In this document: positions 22,767-34,470 of the stretch, one piece after another
How the letters are laid out: each line of letters begins with the position of its first letter
How positions within the stretch are numbered: position 1 is the first letter of the stretch
NCBI GenBank assembly: GCA_021029095.1
Contig: JAJOHG010000089.1
Location: 46,285 to 110,284, forward strand
Source of the DNA: Phellopilus nigrolimitatus
Lineage: Eukaryota > Basidiomycota > Agaricomycetes > Hymenochaetales > Hymenochaetaceae
DNA: 64,000 nucleotides
Direction: 5' to 3'
Program-made: the position numbers and the translations under genes
Notes under the pieces: model-generated
Database searches by the model: none
What the model was told of the DNA's origin: nothing
The model's input: the letters and a program-made list of their open reading frames with translations, nothing else

Positions 22767-24150
22767 ATGGCTCGCATTATCTGCGGAGGAAGTGCTTGCC
22801 CGCTACCGCAAATGGATGCAAATGAGGACTTTGACTCTTCCAAAATCCAGTATATCGATGGGGACATCGTCCTCATGAAAAAAGATACACATTGTGGCGG
22901 CTGCGCTGTACACGACATGGCTCGTGCAATCCCTCGAGTACCTTTGCTCAGTGGAAAGAATTACCTGTGGTATCCTTCTTGCTACAACATATGTCCGGGA
23001 CACATGAAACAAATGGTGCGCCCGTGTTTCAGAGTATTAATCTTCCTTACTGCGAGCTCCTTTTTGTGTATGCCTCTACCTGCGATCACACCGAGTAAGG
23101 ATCTCGAAGCTCCATCGCCGACAGATCGCCGACAGAAAAAAAGATTGTAGGCGGAGCACAGCATGGTTATATGGATCGACCGCACCTCTCATCGTACAAT
23201 CCACTACCTTAGTCCAGGATTTCCGCCTTGGCCATGGCGAGGGCAACATCTGAACAACGATCATTGCTCCGCCTGCACTATCGAGCCTATCTTCGCGCAG
23301 TTTGCTCAGATACAACAGGGGATTTCTATCATTACTTTTTCAACGAGTGGTTTCTACTTTTCCCTGTCCAACCATCACAGGCCGAGGTTCAGGCTATGGA
23401 TTACTCAAAGGAGCTCGCAGTGAAAAGGATTGCTCGTGAGCAGCGTAGCGCAGGGTATGACATTTCCCAAATAAAATGCAGCAGGGGCAAGTTCTTATTA
23501 CTTCTTTACAGAATATCAGGTTGTATTTCGACTGGCGTATGGCCATCACTCGCTGATCCTGGTTACCGAGTTTCTCGATATTGACCAGCGCAGGTACGAC
23601 ATCGTCTAAACTTAAAAACGAGGCAGTTACTTACAGAAGATTAAGATGTATTCCCGCTGGCGCTTGGCTAACACTCGCTGAGCCTGCTTTTTCGGAGGTG
23701 ACTGAGTTCCTCGCCGAACAGAGTTTCTGTAGGAACTACTACTAGTAAGGTAGAGAAAAAAAGCAATACACGCGTTTTGTCGTTCGCGATACTATTGGTT
23801 TAGTACAGACAAAAAGGAGCTTGCAGGTAACGGTAAGAGCATGTCTAACTGTGATGAGCTCTCGATTGATATATTCTCTGTAATTTGCAAGTTTTTTTTC
23901 GTATCCTTCTTTCGCCTTAACATACTAAAGTTCTTACAGACCTACTGCGAGATCGAAACACTCCCGTGTTTTCTTTGGAGCTGCCGAACTGCCGCATATA
24001 CTCAAGTGCTCACTTCCTTTCATTTGCTACCGGCCTTCACCGCGGGCATTCGATACGGCGCTCAAATAATACTTTTTCTTCCTCAGTCTCACAAAGACTA
24101 ATCATAGTTGCAGGGGATCGAACTTACAGTCTGGCACCTACAGACATGTG
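22767..24150 (+). pseudogene. Unrecognised coding remnants
   Basis: Open pieces at 22,767-23,150, 23,228-23,584 and 23,841-24,101 are separated by probable short introns or frame breaks. One reads TSEQRSLLRLHYRAYLRAV, then DFYHYFFNEWFLLFPVQPS. That resembles an anonymous Agaricomycete family with a W-x-x-x-FP core often found near transposons, but I cannot name it. No start-to-stop gene could be assembled. Confidence 0.25.
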
Positions 24151-24385
24151 ATCCGCGCTTCTTCCGTCGTGGAGAAGAGTACCTCAAGTCAAGTTCGTTT
24201 ACATCCTTGGATTCTGCTTCACGTTCTAGTGCACCTCGAGAAAAAAGGATGTGCGATTCGTTAATGGCATGAGCAATGGGTGACGTGGATAAAGAACGAC
24301 GCAAAATAGACGACTAGGCTCGAGTCGCTCGACTGTCAGCAAAGAACTTATGATTCGGATCATCATTTGAGCTCACAATGTGCTC

Positions 24386-25193
24386 TCAAGAGGCGCTGCC
24401 ATCCCTCGCGAACTTGTTCTTGGGCCGTGGCGCATTTTCCATTATGCCCCTTTCGCTGCCGGTGACGCCAACTGTATGAAGAGTGAACAGTATAAATGAG
24501 ACACAGCGACTGAGAGAAAAGCGAAAAAAAAAAACATCCGAACGACGCTCCGACCTTTTCCAAGCGTGTTCTCGGGCGTCTTTAAGATGCTCGTGCCCGA
24601 CATCCCAGCAATGTATAACCCCTTTTCCTCCGATTTCTTCACAAACTTCTGCCACGACGCCTGCTTCTTGTTCTACTCCTCCACCTTTGCCGCGCGCGTC
24701 TCGACCTTCTTCCCATTGTTGCGATTGTTGCGCTCGCGCTCCCCCTCCTCCTCCTTGCTCAACTTGCGCTTGCGCTTGCCCGCACCACCGTACGGGCCCG
24801 CGCCCGCCACCGAGTACGACGTCGGCAGCGCCTTGATCTCTCACGCCTTCGAGAGCTTGGTCGTGTTGTAGCTCCTGAACACGATGCTGAACACGCGGTT
24901 GTCCGCCGCGCCGCCGATGAACGTGATACGCGCGGGGTACCAGTTGCCGTCGCCCGAGTACTTCGCGAGGCACTCGTCGCCCGCCACCCACGCCTTCGCG
25001 GGCGCCGCGCCGCGGCCGCCCAAAGGGGCCTTCCGTTACGACTCGGATTTCGGTGCGGCGGTTTGTGTCTGTGCTGTCCGGGGGTGCTCCTTCAGCTCCG
25101 AGGCGAGCTCGGTGTTATCTGGATCGGCAAGGAGCGTGAGGTCGACCTGCGAAAGCTGCACCTGATACGTCTCGAGATCGCATTGGTCCACTC
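24386..25193 (-). pseudogene. SPF30/SMN-like Tudor-domain splicing factor, inactivated
   Basis: Near full-length remnant of a Tudor-domain spliceosome assembly factor (SPF30/SMNDC1 family), which binds symmetrically dimethylated arginine on Sm proteins. In order: LETYQVQLSQVDLTLLADPD; the Tudor core AGDECLAKYSGDGNWYPARI, then FSIVFRSYNTTKLSKA; a Lys/Glu-rich segment; WQKFVKKSEEKGLYIAGMSG; then, after an intron, GVTGSERGIMENAPRPKNKF and a normal stop. Damage is limited: an in-frame TAA before the Tudor domain (about 25,036), an in-frame TGA after it (about 24,841), and GTG where an initiator ATG would be expected (25,193). The rest is collinear, so inactivation looks comparatively recent. Confidence 0.75.
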
Positions 25194-26618
25194 TGTGTGC
25201 AAGTAACCAGGGATTTGATGAATTGAGGAGATCTGAGAGTTGGAGGCATGAAAGGTACCGGCTGTGCATGTGGTTGTGAGTCCATGCGCCCAAAGGGGTA
25301 CAGTCATGATAGAGTTCTTTTGCTATCAATCAGAGGGCAAATCTCATTCCGAAGCTGCGCTTGGTTCCCACTCGCTTAGCGGGCCCTGTGCCGAATCCCG
25401 ATATTTCGGCATGTTCCGTAAACTAGTATGCATTAGTAATCAAAAGTTCCTTGTACTGTACATAGCAGAGTGTAACTCAGTGTAGGGACTAGCATGGTAA
25501 GGCTTCATCCGCCATCCGTACCACGGATAGGCTTTCCCACGGATAAAAACCATCCGTGGATACGTTCCCACGGATAACACGGATATCACGGATGCCGCAC
25601 CGCCTGTAGCTCGACGCTGTTTGTCGTTCTGCTCAGTACTTTCTGTCACTTGTTTAAATCTATAGTCTATATGCTGCTCCATATATCTTTCTAATTCATG
25701 TCTCTAAACCAAACCCCACCAACACCGCTCACACCATCAAGACGATACCATTTTAACTATGCTAGAGTCACTCCGACACCCTTAACCTTCGGATCACCAG
25801 CGCAGCCGCTGAGCGCTTCGTCTTCTCAAACCTTGATTGACATCCCTGCCGTACACATCTCCCCGCAGAAGCACAGGAAAAGGAAAAGCAATGTCACGGT
25901 GTATGACAAGACAGATGAAGAAGTATGGGATTTAGATGATGAAACTATCATTGGTACGCAAAACAGTGAATTAATATGTGTGAATGAGCCTTCAGCTCTT
26001 TTTCATTAGCTGCCGGCCGGGCTAGATGGTCTTCGAAAGCCTATGATCATTACGACATTGCTGTGAAGCGTGTCGATCTCAATGGGAAGAAGAAGATCTT
26101 CTTCAAGTTCTTTTGTATCCATGGACACCCAAGGCACATACCCCACGAGCGGGAACGTATGAACACAAAATATGGGACAACAAATCTACTTAATGGTGCA
26201 TTCAAATGCGACTTGGATCGGGGTTTTTATTCTACAAGGGAGACGACACAAGTGGTAGCTCCACGTTACTCACATGCTGCCCATCGCGCATTGATTGCCC
26301 TTCGAAGCGCTTCGGATAACCGACCATTCCATGCTTTGATGGACAGGCATTACTTGATGGAAGTTGAAATGCTCCGGCCCGGAACCATTGTTCCATCTCC
26401 GAGCACATCTTCTCGTGACATAAACGATCTTTACCTTGAACTTTCGAAGAATGTGAGAAACTATTTTCGGGTGCGTCTTTTTTTTAATCCCTAATGTATA
26501 GTAATTCAAATATAATATAAATTAATAGCTTCGGGACCGTAACATCCATCTTGTCATCGACGGCTGGACTGCCCCAATTGTTGCATCGTATTTAGGTGTT
26601 GTAGTTGTGTGGTATGAC

Positions 26619-27295
26619 TAGGGCTCCGCACCGTACCGTATACGGATACGGCCGTATAACCCGACTTCGCATACGGGCACGGACCGTATAAAAACGTGCC
26701 GTATTTCAGGTTTTAGAGACAACTTACGGTACGGCACGTATAAAATACGGCCGTATACGGCATTACGGCGCGTAAGTATATCAAATTGACGCACCCTGTT
26801 GGATCGTCACTAAGGAAGCAGGGGAGCGTCGCAAACATCCAGACTACAAAGCAACAGGCCGACTCGAGCTACTTTGCTCCATTAACTTTTGAAATACCGT
26901 GCGTGCCTTTCCCTGTTTATTATTAGAATTTATTTTCTCTATGAATGTGGTTCTCGGTAGAGTCGGCAAGCACAGCGTTCGGGGCCGACCCATTTCAAGT
27001 AGATTACGTATTCTTCAATATTGGTCTGTCTACTAAATTTGGCAATAGTACAGATACCAAATAGGGTATAAAATGCTTAAAATGTATATTTATTTGCTTA
27101 AAACCCTAATATGTGTTCAATAATGCCGTATGCCGTATTTACGGCCGTATGCGACCGTATTCTACGGGTATAATACGGGTACGGACCGTACAATACGGTG
27201 CCGTATTTTTCTCTTGCTGTTGTCCATACGATACGGTCCGTAACCGTATACGGTACGGCCGTAAACCGTAATTACGGTTACGGTGCGGAGCCCTA
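26619..27295 (+). mobile_element. 677-bp hAT-type MITE inside the hAT transposase gene
   Basis: Ends TAGGGCTCCGCACCGTA and its exact complement. The flanking 8-bp duplication GGTATGAC lies at 26,611-26,618 and 27,296-27,303. Removing the element and one copy restores the coding run around WYDSGK. The ends are full of CCGTATACGG-type repeats. The 8-bp duplication and TAGGG terminus place it in the hAT superfamily. Confidence 0.93.
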
Positions 27296-29423
27296 GGTAT
27301 GACTCAGGGAAGATTTATCGTGCTATTTTGGAGTTCATAAGGTAAGGATTATTCTTTCGTAATTATAGCAATGCTAACATTCTGTAATGCAGGCTCACGC
27401 AAAATCACACTGGCAAGTATCTTTCTTCCGTGCTTGTCACGTGCCTCAGACGATTTGGTCTCGAAAAGCTGGTGAGTTATTCAGTCAAAAGGAATCCATC
27501 AGACAAACGCTGCTCTCGCTGGCAAGTGCTCATTTGTCTTACTAGCTTCATCTACTCTGCATGGACAATGCCGGAAACTGCAATACAACGGCTTCTGAGA
27601 CGGCTGCTCTCGTTCCGTCTTTCCGCGGCATGAAATCTCGTCTTCGGTGCTTCGCTCATATCCTCAATTTGATTGCAAAGGTATTAAAATTATTTTTATC
27701 ATAGTATTACAAAATTAAGCTATTTTACAGGCTGTTCTCTCGCTGTTCTCCAAGCCTCCGAAATCAAAAAGAGCTGTCAAAATTGGACCGGGCACTGGAC
27801 AATCTCATAGTGATTCTCAGCCAGCAACTTCCGAAATTGTGATTGATCACGGAGATCAGCTTACCCCCGAAGAAGAGGAGCTTGCCGAAATCATCCGTGA
27901 TGATGAGGAAGGCGAGGACAACGGTCAGGACACACATGACACCTACATAGTTAGTAATATACGGAATCGCGCCAAGGCCAACATGGAGAAGCGAGGAGTC
28001 ACGGTTTCTTCGGGTGAGGAGAAAACTGCACAAGCTGTGCTTCCGAAGGTACGCAGCCATTTATAATTTTCATAATTACCATCTTTAACTTTGTAATAAT
28101 GTTTGCATAGGTTGCTGGTCTAGCTAAGAAAGTACACGACTCCGGAACACTAAAAGAAAAGTTTGACAATCTTGTCGAAGCAAACCGCGAGTTCACTGGC
28201 CACAAGCGTGCCCTTGATCGGCGGGTTTTAACACGCTGGAACTCCGAATTTGCATGCATTGAAGCTCATTTCTTTTTCAGGACAGTCATCGAGCAGCTAA
28301 CCGGAACTGCAGCAAACAAGCTTCAGTCTTTCCGGCTGAATGATAGACAATGGTTTATTGCTCAGCATCTTTGCGACGTTCTTGCGGTAAGTTTTTTTTT
28401 TGCCTTCGAGAGCTTATTACTGATCATTTATATTAGATATTTGATGGGCCGACAAAACTGTTCTCGAAGGCAGAGGTTCCGCTTATTGCGGACACTATCC
28501 CAATGCTAACCAGTGTCCACAATGCACTCAAGAAAGTATGCGCAGCTGAAGATGTGCCTGAAATTGTTCGCATTGCAGCGCATGCCGGCGAACTCGTTTG
28601 TGAGAAATACTCTGCTCTAGCTGATGAATGTGAAGTCTACCGTTTCGCCATTGGTACGTATTCTCATTCCTTATTAGTAATTTGCTTTACACTTGCTTTA
28701 CTAGTAATGTCACCCGATAAAAAATTAGCCTGGTTCGTCAGGCAGGGTTTCTCTTTCGATGAGATACAGAAAATACGAGATCTTGTCATTGCACGGTGGG
28801 AAGAGTCATACAAAAGTTTCCGAACGCAGCACGGACCACCTGTACACTCTTCAAGTCACAACCTGGTAAGGCTGCTTTGCTCTGGCAGTATCTCGAAGAC
28901 ATGCCTGGCACGGTGATGACGATGAGCTGTTGGCTGTCTCACGGGTAGACGACCGTCGCTTTGAGTCGTACAGTCGCTCGCAGCACCATTCGAGCCAGTC
29001 TGTCGGCACGTCAACATTGCATCATGCTATCCCGATTCAACATCCCGCAGTCATCATTCTAACACTCGCTTTCAGCGCAGCTCTCGGTGGATGGACCCGA
29101 ACGAATCTGCCGAGAACGAGACAGATCCAGACACTATTTATTCTTACCTTGACGATCCTCCCGTGCCGGCGAACTACGTTGCATCTGTCGGCGGTTTAAT
29201 GATGTACTGGCATCTACACGAGCAGCACTCTCCAAGTGTCTCTCGGATGGGGTCGGATTATTGTTCAGCACCCGGTGAGTCCTTTATAATTATAACATTC
29301 TGTACGCAGTTCTAATTAGACAAAATCAGCATCATCTGTAGATGCTGAACGAGCATTCTCGAAGGGCCGCCGCGAAATTAACTTCATGCAGCACAACCAC
29401 CTGTGACCCTACCCCCAGCCTAT

Positions 29424-29466
29424 CTAACTAGAGACGTGTGTCACATGGACACACGCCTCTAGTTAG
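29424..29466. repeat. Hairpin in the left TIR (mirrored in the right TIR)
   Basis: CTAACTAGAG followed by inverted CTCTAGTTAG around an ACGTGTGTCACATGGACACACG-like core makes an almost perfect 43-nt stem, beginning 27 bp from the element end. The right TIR carries the mirror copy. Confidence 0.75.
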
Positions 29467-29693
29467 GTGCTTTTGCACCTATCTCACCATACTGCGAATA
29501 ATACTCCCATTAATTCTCGGGAACTAAGGTACTGCTGACATTGCCTGAGGGGCCCGGCGGAGACCGGCTACTCGCCATCGCCGATGGCCGCGTCACCACG
29601 CGCGGATCGCCGGCGCTGCCCGCGCCGGCGATCCACGCGACTTGTCGCCATCAACACCGCTCGCCGCCGGCTTCCTCCGCCGCTCGCGACACC

Positions 29694-29738
29694 GAGATAG
29701 TCGTGCTCGTCGTGCGGCACGACGAGCACGACTATCTC
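29694..29738. repeat. Perfect 45-nt hairpin in the left TIR
   Basis: A 22-bp arm starting GAGATAGTCGTGCTCGTCGT is followed by one base and its exact complement. An equally perfect copy lies in the right TIR at 33,491-33,535. Confidence 0.85.
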
Positions 29739-30086
29739 ATTCAATTCTCCGCTGTTTCCCTTCGTTCTTTTTGTACTATACGTGTATTTTAGAGTAGTTT
29801 TAATATATGCTGGAAAAATACGGGCTGCTTAAATACGGACTACATCGCAACATCATCGCCCGCTCACTACGCGCCGTCGCCCGCTGTTGCACTCGTTATC
29901 TACAGCATCGTGCTTTTTTTGTTTCCTGCAGTTCATGTATATATTGCAATCCATTATAAGTACAAGAAAAAATAAATTACATTGTAAAACGAATGGGGGG
30001 AAGGCAAAGCAGTCCGTGCGCAGGACGAGCGACACCACACGCACCGCGACGTGCTGGCCATACGTGCGCGCGTGCGCAGAGGTCTG

Positions 30087-30905
30087 CATGGCTGCTAAAG
30101 CGGCCGCCGTTCATGGAGCTCAAGCCTCCGCTGCCGAAACTGCTTCTGGCGCTGGCACGGAGCTTCGCTCGACCCAACCAAGTGGCAGCGATGACGCGAC
30201 TCCTTTTCAACAGCTCGGCACAGTGGCCATGCGCGAGGACGAGCCCGGGGAGCCTGGATGCGGTGAACGCGGAGACGACGGAGAACAGGCGCTCGCCGCG
30301 GCAGATGCCTCTAATTGTGCGGGATCCTCATCATCATCGTCGTCGCCCGAGTCCGCATCGTCGTCGCCCAAGTCCGCATCGTCGTCGCCACCCTCGCCCA
30401 TAGACACGTCTCCGCCATCCTCGTCACCCTCACCCTGTAACCTGACCTTTGCGCTGCCACCAGTTTCTGGCGCCGCATCGGCTGTCGGTTCTGTCGGCAG
30501 ATTCGCGATGTCACCGGACGGGACTGGCTCGAGCTCTGAGCGCTTTCCGGGCGCGTTGTCTGGGTCAACAGGGGCGACGCCCTGATTCTGTTCTGGCACA
30601 GTAAGCTTGACGCGCCTGATCTCTTGTGCGTTTGACGATGGAGAGCCTGCGCGCTTTGGAGTCGCAGGCGGCCTGGAGCGTTGCTCTGGTACCAAGTACG
30701 CGGCCTGCCTGCGCGGCGCCGTCGTGCGCACAAAGGACGAGGCGGAAAAAAGAATGGGGACACACATTGAAACAAAGAGCGCCCTCCATATGCGAACGAG
30801 AAGAAAAAAAGCAAAGCGCGTTAGCGCGTGCATCCAGCACCATCGGCGCGCAAGTAGAAGCTTCATCCGCGTGTCCTCAGTATGATGAGGCAGCATGGAT
30901 GTCAT
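30087..30905 (-). pseudogene. Captured coding-like segment with an acidic tract, unrecognised
   Basis: GC-rich segment inside the long-TIR element. The minus strand keeps a 232-codon frame over 30,207-30,905 containing RRVKLTVPEQNQGVAPVDPD and an Asp/Glu-rich tract, GDDDADLGDDDADSGDDDDD. Adjacent frames continue to about 30,087. The composition is that of a host nuclear protein, not a transposase. I cannot name the source gene, and the start and end are arbitrary. Confidence 0.35.
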
Positions 30906-31129
30906 CTACTGGATTTGAAGGAGATGACGGACGTGCGGAACGTGCCGCGCTTGCGCACGAGGCACGTCGGCCACGCGAGGTTGAGACAGGGCGAAAGGGA
31001 GAGGAAGGAGGCCGTGCGGGAGGGAGACCGTGCGTGCCGTGCCCACACAAGTTGCTGGTGGGCTCTGCCGCGGTCCTGACTGCACAAAACGGTCCAGAAA
31101 AGGTGTTAGAGCATCATTACAAGTAGATA

Positions 31130-32110
31130 AAGAGTTTTTTTGTACTTACCGGACGGTTTTGCCGAGTTGTTGAGGCCGTGGACGTCGCTGTTGTCGTCGG
31201 CAAGCGACATCAGGACGACGTCTGCCACTTTCGGCAGTTCCCGCGCGGTGCTCGTGCACTAGCCTCCGGGCCCACATCGTTTAATTTATAGAACGTCTAA
31301 TACTCCTCCACCTCCCCTGAAATTTTTTGAGGGCTTAGAAATATACTGTTTCTACATACTTGAATTTTTACAAGGGCCCGATCCTCCTGGATGTTTTCGT
31401 AGTAAGCATACAATTATGCATTTCCCGTGTAAAACCTTATTTTTGCAGTTTCACTAATTATTTTCTACGGTTTGATCGAGTGGACGGATTCAGGTATTTC
31501 TTTTTTAAAATAGAATTATACAGCTAATATAAAATTATGTGGGTGTCCGATGAGTTGTGGAAAGAGCGGAAATATGCTATCTCAAAAACGACCTGTTGAG
31601 AGCATAAACGGCGTGCAAATTATGTTGCAAACTTGTCTTGCCTAGCTCAAACACACAATCTGGCACCCATTTCTTCTAACTTTACGTTCTAACACCTGGG
31701 AAAGACCTATATATATGTGAGTATGTATTTCCTAAACACATATAATTTATAAAGCTGTGGATGAATTAAAATAAGGCAAGAAAGGGCCGTTTTTGATCTG
31801 AATTCACTAAAATGACATGAAAACATGGACATTCTGATTGTTGAGTGCCGAATACCCCATCCACCATCCTGTAATTTTAATCAAATGTTTGGTATACATA
31901 TATCTACTACTATGTAAACTCTGAGCTTTCCAGTATGAATGGTCCGATTTCTAAAAATCCAAGACATTAGCTGTAATGGTGTTGAAAGCATCTCACCGGT
32001 GTAGTTCCTTTATAGCTCCATATATACTTGCTCCCGGGGGCCATAAAATTATCAACCAGTGTATTATAATGTAAAGTAAATTATAATTATTTTTTTGTAT
32101 TTTTATGTGG
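31130..32110. other. AT-rich interior of the long-TIR element
   Basis: About 1 kb without coding potential and clearly more AT-rich than the flanking captured segments. Its origin is unknown. Confidence 0.4.
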
Positions 32111-32499
32111 CACCAAACGAGCAGAAATGAATGTACCATTGTCCGTTTCTTCTAGCCACAATGTCGGCAGCAGCTCGGCAGAACAAAGTATTACTCGATT
32201 TGGACCGCGGATCAGTGCCGATGACGCGTCGCCTTTTTTTCGACGTCGTCTGCTACGTCGTCTGCGCCGCTGTCGCCCTCTGGCTTGCTGTCTCACTACT
32301 TGCTCGGCCGCGCTCTCCTGTTCTGGTGACTCGCTCTTTTGGCCCACCAACACCCGTATCCGCACCGACTCCAGCACCAGCAATTTTCCGCCCTCGACTC
32401 TCTTTTCCGCAATCTCAACAGCTTGCAGCCGCCTGGCTCGTGTCGCCCAGTCTCGCACGAAGGCCGACTGGGGCACAACGATGGTTTTGAGACCCCGAA

Positions 32500-32905
32500 A
32501 AAGTGAAGAAAGGAGCTGCCCGTGGGGGGACACTGGTACGTACTCCGTTTCTCATGCGCTATCTGTTCTTTGGCTGATCTGCGGAGCGGCGCGTCGTGTC
32601 GCAAGCCAGAACCAGCGCCGCTTCGCCATCGTTTCCGCTCTCGACGCGCTCGTCCTCGCATGCGGCCACCAGATCGAGCAGGTCGAGGAGGTATCCTCGT
32701 CGCTGCCGCCGCCGAGTTCCTCACCAAGACCAAAGAGGTGCGCTCGGCGCGTATGCCGACGTGCAGAAGGTCTCCTCCTCCCGCAAGCTCCAGCGCGATC
32801 ACGGAGAGCGTGTATCGCCCGCGCTTGCGCGTCGATGCGCACGGGTCCGTCACGACGAGCAGCCGCAGTTCCTTGAACGAGCGCGTGATGCGGTTCGTGG
32901 AAGTC
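32500..32905 (-). pseudogene. Captured fragment, possibly ribosomal protein SA (uS2/RPSA)
   Basis: The minus strand contains NRITRSFKELRLLVVTDP, close to the [16 protein letters not shown] segment of eukaryotic 40S ribosomal protein SA. The next bases in another frame (RIDAQA) fit the family continuation DAQAI, so a frameshift is likely. The remaining frames to about 32,500 are GC-rich but not matched. A second occurrence of [13 protein letters not shown] lies at 35,247-35,285. Identification rests on one short motif. Confidence 0.4.
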
Positions 32906-33962
32906 ACACGGCATGAAGCGGCTTGCGGTCGCCTACGTGCCTCGGTGGGCTCGGCGTGCCGCGCGCTGCCATATGGATGGCGCTCACGATGTGTGCCGCG
33001 CCCATCACGGGGTCGTACTACACGTCCTCTGCGCTCAGGCTTATCACCTATAACGCCATGTCTGTCTCCATCTCGCACACCAGCAGCCGACCAGGACACT
33101 TCGTCCGTCGCCTCAACCTCACGTTGCGTACGCATATGGCGTCGCCTCTTTCCAGCGTCGAGTGCACGGACGGCGCTCGTTCGCGAAACGCTCGGCCTTT
33201 CTTTTAATTTGATTTCCTTTCTTTTGCCTTCCCCCCATTCGTTTTACTTTGTAATTATTTTTTCTTGTAATTATAATAGATTGCATTATATACATGAACA
33301 GCAGGAAACAAAAAAAGCCCGATACTGTAGATAACGAGTGCAATAGCGGGCGACGGCGCGTTGTGAGCAGGCAATGATGGTGCGATGTAGTCCATATTTG
33401 AGAGGCCCATTTTTTTCAGCATATATTTAGCCTACTCTACAATACACGTACAATGCAAAAGAAACGAAGGGAAACAGCGGAGAATTGAATGAGATAGTCG
33501 TGCTCGTCGTGCCGCACGACGAGCACGACTATCTCGGTGTCGCGAGCGGCGGAGGAAGCCGGCGGCGAGCGGTGTTGATGGCGACAAGTCGCGTGGATCG
33601 CCGGCGCGGGCAGCGCCGGCGATCCGCGCGTGGTGACGCGGCCATCGGCGATGGCGAGTAGCCGGTCTCCGCCGGGCCCCTCAGGCAATGTCAGCAGTAC
33701 CTTAGTTCCCGAGAATTAATGGGAGTATTATTCGCAGTATGGTGAGATAGGTGCAAAAGCACCTAACTAGAGGCGTGTGTCCATGTGACACACGTCTCTA
33801 GTTAGATAGGCTGGGGGTAGGGTCACAGGTGAGCACAACATGTCCTCGCAAACGTTCAAGGCTCGAATGGCAGTTGGTTCTTGGGACGGAACACCTTTAT
33901 TTCCTACGATAGATGATGCTATTGGTATACTGGAGAACAAGACAGTGCAGAAGTCGCTCTGA

Positions 33963-34470
33963 AGTATAGGATGGCAATGTATTTATTTCTATGTTTTATT
34001 GACATTTTCTCCGAACGGCAGCAAATGGCAAGCACAACAGTCAAATAGTACAGTATGTAAAGGTAGCACAGATTCTCATTTACGACAGTGTCATCGTCGC
34101 ATCATTTGACCCCATACTTCCACTCGTAACAATGGTCTCCACCTCTGCTGGCGCAGTCGTCTGTGCCGTCGCCGCTGCGCCTGTACCTACTGTGCTGGTG
34201 ACGGCACTCTTGCTACCGCAGCAGCACCCGTATGCGCTCCGGCCCTAGCCCGACCACGACGAGAAAAGCACATCCTTGAGCGCCTGTGCGATGAGCCCGT
34301 GCTGAACCTCCGCCGCGAGCTTCGTGCTGTCCTTCACGCTTTTCAACAGCTGGCTGTCCTCCTTCTTATCCTCATCCTGCTTGCCCCGCGCGTTTCTGGT
34401 AAGGTGTATGTCGGCACTGACAATCTTGCCCGGCAGTCGCTCGTCGCTGAGTTTCACTCCCTTTGTAAGA
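33963..34470 (-). pseudogene. Unrecognised C-terminal coding fragment in the 3' part of the hAT element
   Basis: The minus strand keeps an open frame at 34,245-34,457 (KLSDERLPGKIVSADIHLTR, then a Lys/Glu-rich helix ending LFSSWSG). One stop codon later the same frame continues to about 34,085 as a Thr/Ala/Ser-rich tail. It lies between the transposase stop and the right terminal repeat, opposite in strand. It could be a captured host fragment or a second element gene. The family was not recognised. Confidence 0.35.

Larger units (their letters stand above)
29398..33831. mobile_element. 4.4-kb non-autonomous element with about 0.6-kb terminal inverted repeats and captured sequence
   Basis: The outer ends are exact complements starting CACCTGTGACCCTACCCCCA. 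The inverted repeats extend over about 609 bp (29,398-30,006 and 33,223-33,831) and are nearly identical for most of that length, drifting only at their inner edges. A perfect 8-bp duplication, AGCACAAC, lies at 29,390-29,397 and 33,832-33,839. Excision would restore the hAT frame FMQHN/MSSQTFKARM. Each TIR contains perfect hairpins, including a 45-nt one. No transposase is present. The interior holds coding-like, GC-rich segments of non-transposon character plus about 1 kb of AT-rich DNA. By structure it resembles a Pack-type gene-capturing element. The 8-bp duplication fits hAT or some Mutator-like elements; the superfamily is unresolved. Confidence 0.9.
25698..33962 (+). pseudogene. hAT transposase gene, split by nested elements
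   Basis: Multi-exon transposase. The N-terminus is basic and Ser/Pro-rich, followed by a degenerate BED-like segment (about 26,010-26,470). The RNase H-like catalytic core shows VIDGWTAP (first Asp, about 26,560) and MDNAGN (second Asp, about 27,560), then RCFAHILNLIAK (about 27,640). A long acidic insert precedes TRWNSEFACI (about 28,235), and the dimerisation end has SSVDAERAFSKGR (about 29,335-29,375). After the long-TIR element the frame resumes at 33,840 with MSSQTFKARMAVGSWDG and stops at 33,962. The insertion splits the dimerisation region, so the protein cannot be made. Recognisable coding segments outside the insertions are otherwise well preserved. Confidence 0.85.
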
